A stretch of DNA of 7,189 bases from JBLMZW01 sp050259035 (lineage in GTDB: Bacteria; Bacillota; Syntrophomonadia; Syntrophomonadales; DTU052), in the NCBI GenBank assembly GCA_050259035.1, contig JBLMZW010000199.1, forward strand, positions 1 through 7,189. Reading direction: 5' to 3'. A model generated the notes under the pieces. It did no database searches and was not told the DNA's origin. It worked only from the letters and a program-made list of their open reading frames with translations. Shown piece by piece: positions 1 through 4,361 of the stretch. The position numbers and the translations under genes were made by a program. Within the stretch, counting starts at the first letter, position 1, and each line of letters opens with the position of its first letter.

Positions 1-1380
1 ATCGGCGGGTCGGATGCTGATAATGGAAATGACATCGTGGTTGACAATGAGAGCCGAGCTTATGTCGGCGGAGAAATCTTTTCTTCTTCGGGTTTCCCCG
101 GTACGGGAGGACCATATTTAAGCCATAAAGGTATGTGGGATGTCTTTCTAGCCAGGATAGCTTCAGATGGGGGGGCACTGGAGTACTGTTGCTATATCGG
201 AGGTACAGATAATGATTACGGTAGTGGACTCGCAATAGATAACAATTATCGGGTTTATGTGAGCGGGTATACATATTCTTCAGAGAGTGAGGGTTTCCCC
301 GTCAAGGGGGAACTAGATTCCAGTTATAATGGAGACGCTGATGCGTTCGTAGCTCGAGTAAGTGGTGATGGGACTTCCCTTGATTATTGCGGATATATCG
401 GTGGCCTCAAATTCGATAGATGTAAAGGCGTCGCGGTCGATAGCAACGGCCGGGCTTATGTGGCCGGCTATGCTGGTTCAGACCAAAACCAGGGTTTCCC
501 AGCCATAGTAGGGCCCGACACCAGCTTTAACGGAGAATACGATATTTTCGTGGCCAGGGTAGCTGAAGATGGTAATTCGCTGGAGTACTGTGGATACATC
601 GGCGGTCCAAGTTATGATATATGCAATAGTATTGCGGTCGATAATAGCGATAGGGCTTATCTAACAGGGGTAGCATGCTCATCTGAGGGCGATGGATTTC
701 CAGTTAAGGAGGGGCCAGATATTACTCATAACGGTGGTATAGAGAGCTTCGTAGCCCGGGTAGCTGCCGATGGGGCTTCCCTAGATTACTGCGGGTACAT
801 CGGTGGCGGCGGCGATGAGCAAGGTTATGGCATTGCGGTTGACAGTAATGGAAGAGCCTATGTGGTCGGGGGAACCACTTCTGCCAAAAGCCAAGGATTT
901 CCACTAATTGGTGCACTTGATAGACAATTTGCCGGCGATGACGAAGATGTCTTCGTAGCCAGGGTCGCCGCTGATGGGAATTCACTGGAGTACTGTGGAC
1001 TCATCAATGGTTCGGATACAGATCGTAGCACAGACATTGCAGTTGACAGTAGTGGAAGAGCCTACGTGACAGGATTTACTTATTCTTCTGAGAAAGAGGG
1101 TTTTCCCGTAAATAACGGTCCGGATAGTACATTCGGCGATGCCTCATCTAATGCTTTTATTGCCCGGGTTAGTTCTGATGGAAATTCTCTCAATTACTGC
1201 AGTTATATCGGGGGTTCTTGGAATCAAAATATAGGCTTGGGTATCGCGGTTGATAACAACAATCGGGTTTATGTAGTCGGGATAACCAATTCTACCGAGA
1301 CTCAGGGATTTCCCGTAAAGGGGGGGCCAGATTTGAGTTTTAACGGAGGTATGGATGATGCTTTTGTAGCCCGTATACGA
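1..1380 (+). repeat. Seven in-frame SBBP coding repeats, period about 201 bp
   Basis: Units begin at the ATC codon of the I-G/N-G motif at 1, 196, 397, 598, 799, 1003 and 1207, giving periods of 195, 201, 201, 201, 204 and 204 bp. The length differences are whole codons. Synonymous positions differ widely between units while the protein motif is kept, which indicates old duplications under protein-level selection rather than recent expansion. The first unit is complete from its IGG motif, but more units probably lie upstream. Confidence 0.9.
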
Positions 1381-2034
1381 GACCCATATATTGACTTGGC
1401 GGTAGCCCTGGAGAACCCACCTGTGGAAATGGCAGCCGGGGAGAAAGCAACCGTAACATCCACTGTCTCTAATATTGGAGAAACGTTAACAGGAAAGACG
1501 TCAGCAAAAATATATATTGGTAGCCAATTAATTAGTACCAATAATGTTCCAAAGCTTAAACCTGGACAAAATAAGAAGCTCAAAGTTAAGCTTAATATCC
1601 CAGCCGTAACGGGGTCTTCTACTATTAAAGTTGAGGTAACACCTAGTGTAGAGGATATAAATCTGAATAACAATACGGCAGAAAACCAGGTCAAGATTTT
1701 AGGACCGGATTTAACCGTCAAAACGGTAGCCCCGAAAAAAGCACTTGAACCGGGTAAGTCCGGGACCCTTACTGTAGGCATAGCGAACCAGACCATTGCC
1801 ACCGCAGGAGAATTCGTGGTGCGCGTGTACCGGGTCAACGGCGGAGCGGCTCTGGGAGAAAAGAAGGTATCCAAACTTAAAGGGCAGCAGGAAAAAGCCT
1901 TGAGTGTAAAAATCAAAGTCCCGGCTGATTTTCAGCCCAACGAGTATATACGGGTGGAGATTGACGCTGATAACCAGGTAGCTGAGGAAAACGAGGGTAA
2001 TAATACAAGGCAGTACCCCCCACCGGCACCGTAA
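1..2034 (+). CDS. SBBP-repeat beta-propeller protein with two C-terminal CARDB domains (5' partial)
   Basis: The reading frame is open from base 1 and enters in the middle of a repeat, so the gene starts upstream; the first in-frame GTG (37) lies inside a repeat and is not a credible start. 677 residues are visible. Window residues 1-460 are seven SBBP-type units of about 67 residues, each with an IGG turn, an AVDSNGRAYV-like strand, a GFPVKGGPD-like segment and FVARV.DG..L.YCGY. Residues about 464-567 and 570-670 are two CARDB-like Ig folds, both with N-x-G/N-Q and LNNNTAE or EENEGNNT-type endings. Proteins of this class are typically exported, and the repeats probably form a beta-propeller used in adhesion or matrix binding; this role is inferred. 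The C-terminus ends in a short proline-rich tail without an LPXTG signal, so any signal peptide or anchor must lie upstream. It converges on the methyltransferase operon. Function beyond a surface or extracellular role is unknown. Confidence 0.88.
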   Translation: MGGSDADNGNDIVVDNESRAYVGGEIFSSSGFPGTGGPYLSHKGMWDVFLARIASDGGALEYCCYIGGTDNDYGSGLAIDNNYRVYVSGYTYSSESEGFPVKGELDSSYNGDADAFVARVSGDGTSLDYCGYIGGLKFDRCKGVAVDSNGRAYVAGYAGSDQNQGFPAIVGPDTSFNGEYDIFVARVAEDGNSLEYCGYIGGPSYDICNSIAVDNSDRAYLTGVACSSEGDGFPVKEGPDITHNGGIESFVARVAADGASLDYCGYIGGGGDEQGYGIAVDSNGRAYVVGGTTSAKSQGFPLIGALDRQFAGDDEDVFVARVAADGNSLEYCGLINGSDTDRSTDIAVDSSGRAYVTGFTYSSEKEGFPVNNGPDSTFGDASSNAFIARVSSDGNSLNYCSYIGGSWNQNIGLGIAVDNNNRVYVVGITNSTETQGFPVKGGPDLSFNGGMDDAFVARIRDPYIDLAVALENPPVEMAAGEKATVTSTVSNIGETLTGKTSAKIYIGSQLISTNNVPKLKPGQNKKLKVKLNIPAVTGSSTIKVEVTPSVEDINLNNNTAENQVKILGPDLTVKTVAPKKALEPGKSGTLTVGIANQTIATAGEFVVRVYRVNGGAALGEKKVSKLKGQQEKALSVKIKVPADFQPNEYIRVEIDADNQVAEENEGNNTRQYPPPAP

Positions 2035-2060
2035 GGAATAGAGACTCAAAGAATCCGCTT

Positions 2061-2097
2061 AAAACAGGCCCATATCATTGAAAAGTGGTATGGGCTT
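2061..2097 (-). terminator. Hairpin terminator for the minus-strand operon, between convergent genes
   Basis: Bases 2066-2077 pair with 2086-2097 (AGGCCCATATCA with TGGTATGGGCTT), a 12-bp stem with two G-U pairs and an 8-base loop. Read on the minus strand, the stem is followed by CTGTTTT (2065-2061), so it suits termination of the methyltransferase gene that ends at 2190. On the plus strand it is followed by a poor T-tract, although it could still slow transcription leaving the SBBP gene. The rest of 2035-2189 holds no gene; a weak pairing of 2152-2157 with 2179-2184 is also present. Confidence 0.6.
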
Positions 2098-2189
2098 GCT
2101 CATATTATGTGTTTTTCACAGTATAAGTGAGCCGACCTTTATCCCTCTTCTGACTTTAAGAATCGTCTCTTTCTTGCGAAAGTCCTAGT

Positions 2190-3095
2190 TTATTTGATAC
2201 GGGCACAGGCCAGGTGAGCATGCTTACCGATTGTGTAACCGCCACCGCAATTCTCTAAATACCTCTGTCGTATATCCGAAGGACCCAAATTCTCTACCAA
2301 GTCTAACCCCAGTTGAGCCAGTTCCAGGCCGAGGGTTAACGGATCAAATCCAGTAATGATAGGCTCTCCGATATTCTTTACATTCTCAATTAAGGATTTA
2401 ACACGGCTCGATGATTGTTCGGGGTCGAAAGCCGAGTTGTCCCAGTAGTCGAATACGATTTCACTTCCCGGGCCTGAAACACCGGTGATGGCCTTAAGTG
2501 TTACGCTAATCGCTTCCATGGGAAGGTAATGGGTTACCCCCATCCAGCTAAAAAAGCTATGTTGTTCTGGATCGTATCCCGATCTAGTTAGTGCTGAGTC
2601 CAGGCTTTCCTGGGTAAAGTCTATCGGAACAAAGTGAAGATTATCAGGGTCTTTAAGGCCAAGTCGACCCAACAATTTTCGTTTTATATCCTGGGTAGCG
2701 GGGAGGTCTAATTCGAAAACCTGTAGACGATCAGATAGATCTAGGCGGCGAAAAGCAAAAGTATCTAATCCTGCTCCCAGGATTACGTATTGGCTTACGC
2801 CTTTACGGACAGCCTCCTCTAGCCGGTCCTCTACATATCGTGCTCGGGCCAGGATGGAACCAGCCATGACCCGTACTCCCAAACGCAAAGCCGATTCGTA
2901 GTCTGTACATTCCGCAGCAGATTCCGGTGCCATATCAGCAGCAGTTTTCGCTAAATGCCTTTTAAGATTCTCCTGCACTTCTTCCGGCACCAGCCTCAAT
3001 GCCAACTGGTCGTCTATTATTTTCGGATTATCGTTTACTGAATGATACCCGCGAATGAATGCGGTCATAAAAGCAGTGCCAATCTTAGGTTCCAT
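2190..3095 (-). CDS. SAM-dependent methyltransferase, LCMT/PPM1 (TIGR00027-like) family
   Basis: 301-residue class I methyltransferase of the leucine carboxyl methyltransferase-like family, expected to transfer a methyl group from S-adenosylmethionine to a carboxyl or hydroxyl group of an unidentified substrate, in the cytoplasm. Motif I is YVILGAGLDTFAFR (residues 103-116), the SAM-ribose acidic strand is VFELDLP (126-132), the adenine-contact region is HFVPIDF (154-160), and the post-motif is SFFSWMGVTHYLP (180-192), typical of this family. Length is normal. The start chosen is ATG 3095, because GGAGGT sits 5 bp before it and homology-like sequence (GTAFMTAFIRGYHS) begins there; an in-frame ATG at 3143 would overlap padR and has no comparable site. 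It is second in an operon, 22 bp after padR. Bacterial members of this family often act on small molecules or natural products; the actual substrate cannot be read from sequence. Confidence 0.9.
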   Translation of the reverse strand: MEPKIGTAFMTAFIRGYHSVNDNPKIIDDQLALRLVPEEVQENLKRHLAKTAADMAPESAAECTDYESALRLGVRVMAGSILARARYVEDRLEEAVRKGVSQYVILGAGLDTFAFRRLDLSDRLQVFELDLPATQDIKRKLLGRLGLKDPDNLHFVPIDFTQESLDSALTRSGYDPEQHSFFSWMGVTHYLPMEAISVTLKAITGVSGPGSEIVFDYWDNSAFDPEQSSSRVKSLIENVKNIGEPIITGFDPLTLGLELAQLGLDLVENLGPSDIRQRYLENCGGGYTIGKHAHLACARIK

Positions 3096-3100
3096 AAAGC

Positions 3101-3106
3101 ACCTCC
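3101..3106 (-). promoter_or_regulatory. Shine-Dalgarno site that fixes the methyltransferase start
   Basis: The plus-strand ACCTCC is GGAGGT on the minus strand, 5 bp upstream of ATG 3095. It lies in the 22-bp gap after the padR stop, supporting independent ribosome entry on a shared transcript. Confidence 0.85.
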
Positions 3107-3117
3107 AGGTTAAAAAA

Positions 3118-3681
3118 TTACACGGGGGTATAGGGGTTATCATTTTGTAATAACTTGATGGTTTCCCCGCACCACCTTGTTTCAGCTTCGGACATTATTT
3201 TCCGGTAATTCATAATTGACAACCAGACTGGCAGCTTCCTGTTATCCCATTCTTGAGCTTTTAATTGCCGTACCTGGTTATCCAATGAATCTCTTATTTT
3301 CATTTGTTCCGCTAATTCAGCTTGGAGTTTCTGTATCATGTTGTTAACGGGAATATCACTGGAAAAGAACAGTTTAAGGAGCAACTCAGATCGCAAGCTA
3401 CTGGGTTCGACCGGAAGCATCAACCATTTTATATACTCCTCTTTACCCTTCGGGGTAATAAAATAGACGTTTTTGGGAGGCCTTCCTTTTCCTTTCTCCT
3501 CAGTCTGGGTTACCAGTCCTTCCTCCTCCATTTGTTTAAGTACCGGGTAAATACGACTGTAGTTCTCATTCCAAAAGTATGACAGGTTATCACAGTGTTT
3601 TTTAATATCGTATCCGGAAGAGCCCGGGCTCTCATTTAGAATAGCCAGTATCATATATTTGCTTTTATTAGTCGGCCCCAT
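3118..3681 (-). CDS. PadR-family transcriptional repressor
   Basis: 187-residue cytoplasmic DNA-binding protein. Residues about 7-88 form the PadR winged helix-turn-helix: KYMILAILNESPGSSGYDIKKH, then the recognition-helix region YSRIYPVLKQMEEEGLV (41-57), and a wing with KGKGRPPKNVYFITPKG (63-79). Residues about 91-177 match the helical PadR C-terminal (Vir_act_alpha_C-like) dimerisation domain, with a coiled-coil-like stretch at 113-143 and a W-x-x-G/E-T-I-like end. Start ATG 3681 is supported by a G7 Shine-Dalgarno run 8 bp upstream. The methyltransferase follows on the same transcript. PadR proteins are usually ligand-released repressors that control their own operon and a detoxification or efflux partner; here the partner is a methyltransferase. 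The phased repeats just upstream are the likely binding sites. The ligand is unknown. Confidence 0.93.
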   Translation of the reverse strand: MGPTNKSKYMILAILNESPGSSGYDIKKHCDNLSYFWNENYSRIYPVLKQMEEEGLVTQTEEKGKGRPPKNVYFITPKGKEEYIKWLMLPVEPSSLRSELLLKLFFSSDIPVNNMIQKLQAELAEQMKIRDSLDNQVRQLKAQEWDNRKLPVWLSIMNYRKIMSEAETRWCGETIKLLQNDNPYTPV

Positions 3682-3689
3682 TTAAAAAA

Positions 3690-3696
3690 CCCCCCC
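3690..3696 (-). promoter_or_regulatory. Unusual poly-G Shine-Dalgarno site of padR
   Basis: On the minus strand a run of seven G lies 8 bp before ATG 3681 and is bordered by A and T homopolymers (plus strand A6-C7-T5, 3684-3701). It serves as the ribosome binding site, but the run is slippage-prone in principle, which would change the spacing to the start codon. Confidence 0.65.
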
Positions 3697-3700
3697 TTTT

Positions 3701-3760
3701 TATATATAACAGTTTAATATATAACAGTTGTATATTACACAGTTGAATATATAACTGTTG
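3701..3760 (-). promoter_or_regulatory. padR operon control region: four 15-bp tandem repeats, putative PadR operator
   Basis: Four contiguous units of exactly 15 bp are seen at 3701-3715, 3716-3730, 3731-3745 and 3746-3760, each close to AATATATAACAGTTG. Units 2 and 4 differ at one base, where unit 4 has AACTGTT in place of AACAGTT; those two cores are reverse complements of each other. A perfect inverted repeat, ACAGTT-N8-AACTGT, spans 3739-3758, the same half-site spacing as classical PadR boxes (ATGT-N8-ACAT). Minus-strand candidates for a -10 box (TATATT, TAATAT) fall inside the repeats, so bound repressor would cover the promoter. No convincing -35 box could be assigned. Autoregulation by PadR is an inference from position and symmetry. 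Confidence 0.65.
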
Positions 3761-3814
3761 CATAAAAATGAGGGGTGTTTTTTAAATTCTTAGATTAACA
3801 TGGGTACTTGAACA
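3761..3814. other. Short AT-rich spacer, no feature seen
   Basis: Between the padR operator repeats and dispersed repeat copy A there is only AT-rich sequence. I see no reading frame, no convincing promoter and no hairpin in it. It may carry the -35 region of the minus-strand operon promoter, but no good match stands out. Confidence 0.4.
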
Positions 3815-3973
3815 GGGAACGCCGCAAAAAAATGACTTGGGGAAGCTGCTTGAGCGCAAACGAATGCCGCGTCCCCATGTCATTTTCGGGAAAAAGACGA
3901 ACCGAAAGGATCTACTAGGAACGCCGGGCTCTAGCCCGGCCCTGATTTACAGCCAGGCTGGAGCCTGGCGAAC
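3815..3973 (+). repeat. Dispersed hairpin-rich intergenic repeat, copy A
   Basis: About 159 bp that recurs in the same orientation at 7030-7189. It starts with GGGAACG and ends with GAGCCTGGCGAAC. It contains three foldback blocks in fixed order: a long stem at 3829-3843 with 3872-3886 (14 of 15 pairs, one T-T mismatch), a perfect 8-bp stem with 2-base centre at 3923-3940 (GCCGGGCT-CT-AGCCCGGC), and a second perfect 8-2-8 stem at 3952-3969 (GCCAGGCT-GG-AGCCTGGC). No reading frame or transposase is present. It could be a REP/BIME- or MITE-like element, or a structured RNA family; the sequence alone does not decide between these. A 13-base piece of its end (CTGGAGCCTGGCG) recurs at 4072-4084, outside this copy. 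Confidence 0.8.
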
Positions 3974-4013
3974 CCAGAAGGAACGCTCGAACCGTTAAGC
4001 CTCCCGCACCAAA

Positions 4014-4028
4014 GCGGCCAAAGGCCGC
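4014..4028. repeat. Perfect 6-bp inverted repeat beside the heptamer array
   Basis: GCGGCC-AAA-GGCCGC, a short stable hairpin with a 3-base loop immediately before the heptamer array. It is not followed by a T-tract, so it is not a normal intrinsic terminator. Confidence 0.6.
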
Positions 4029-4030
4029 AC

Positions 4031-4072
4031 GTTTCACGTTTCACGTTTTACGTTTAACCTTTAACCTTGACC
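4031..4072 (+). repeat. Heptanucleotide tandem array (GTTTCAC type), six units
   Basis: Six contiguous 7-mers: GTTTCAC, GTTTCAC, GTTTTAC, GTTTAAC, CTTTAAC, CTTGACC. The array degenerates from left to right. Similar units occur in both orientations at 6924-7015. Reminiscent of the short tandemly repeated heptamers known from other bacterial genomes; function unknown. Confidence 0.8.
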
Positions 4073-4178
4073 TGGAGCCTGGCGCCTGTGTCCATTTATA
4101 ACTGTAGAAGGTTTGGGATGAACAACAACTACAAACTAAGATGACACAGAAAATTGTGTACTCATGGAAACTATTGGT

Positions 4179-4208
4179 TTGTTTACGGCAATTTAAACCC
4201 CGTATAAT
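4179..4208 (+). promoter_or_regulatory. Candidate sigma-A promoter for the MACPF gene
   Basis: A perfect -10 box TATAAT is seen at 4203-4208, with a weak -35 match TTGTTT at 4179-4184 and an 18-bp spacer. It lies about 155 bp before the MACPF start, implying a leader of about 145-150 nt. A small inverted repeat, ACACA-N6-TGTGT, lies upstream at about 4144-4159 and might be an operator half-site pair. The weak -35 box suggests dependence on an activator or low basal activity. Confidence 0.5.
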
Positions 4209-4277
4209 TAATGTAAATAATGGTACAAAAGATAGGCATAAATGGAATCGAGGCGATGTCTAAAGAATATTACCAAA

Positions 4278-4353
4278 CCCCGGTATAGCAGATAACACGG
4301 GGAGTACTTGTTTCGGGAGACAATTAAGTAGTATCACGGGGAAGAAAAGGGGG
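4278..4353 (+). promoter_or_regulatory. Structured 5' leader and ribosome binding site of the MACPF gene
   Basis: CCCCG at 4278-4282 can pair with CGGGG at 4298-4302, or with the same motif in a second CACGGGGA copy at 4335-4342, or its CCCC with the G-run of the Shine-Dalgarno site AAAAGGGGG (4345-4353). A separate hairpin pairs TTGTTT (4308-4313) with AGACAA (4318-4323) around a CGGG loop. The Shine-Dalgarno site is 8 bp before TTG 4362. The alternative pairings are seen in sequence; that they act as a switch is speculative, and I do not recognise a known riboswitch family. Confidence 0.35.
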
Positions 4354-4361
4354 CCAACGAT

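Noticed and set aside
37..39. GTG at 37 as the start of the SBBP gene
   Set aside because: The frame is open to base 1 and encodes the front of the same repeat unit (IGGSDAD), so translation clearly begins upstream of the window.
722..1916. Long minus-strand reading frames inside the SBBP/CARDB gene
   Set aside because: They lie antisense to a well-supported repeat protein, have low-complexity or unusual composition and no recognisable domain; they mirror the periodic coding sequence.
3096..3143. N-terminal extension of the methyltransferase to an ATG at 3143
   Set aside because: It would overlap the padR coding end, has no good ribosome binding site, and adds residues unlike the family N-terminus; GGAGGT 5 bp before ATG 3095 is decisive.
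3322..3582. Plus-strand reading frame antisense to padR
   Set aside because: It is fully covered by the PadR winged-helix coding sequence on the other strand and shows no domain or convincing ribosome binding site.
3701..3760. CRISPR-like array
   Set aside because: The 15-bp units abut each other with no spacers, are far too short for CRISPR repeats, and lie in a promoter position.
3815..3973. Insertion sequence or tRNA gene
   Set aside because: There is no transposase reading frame, no clear terminal inverted repeat with target duplication, and no cloverleaf; the foldbacks are serial hairpins.
4215..4361. Cyclic di-GMP or other known riboswitch in the MACPF leader
   Set aside because: I looked for conserved GGCAAAC/GACGCAAAG-type cores and found none; only generic hairpins are visible.
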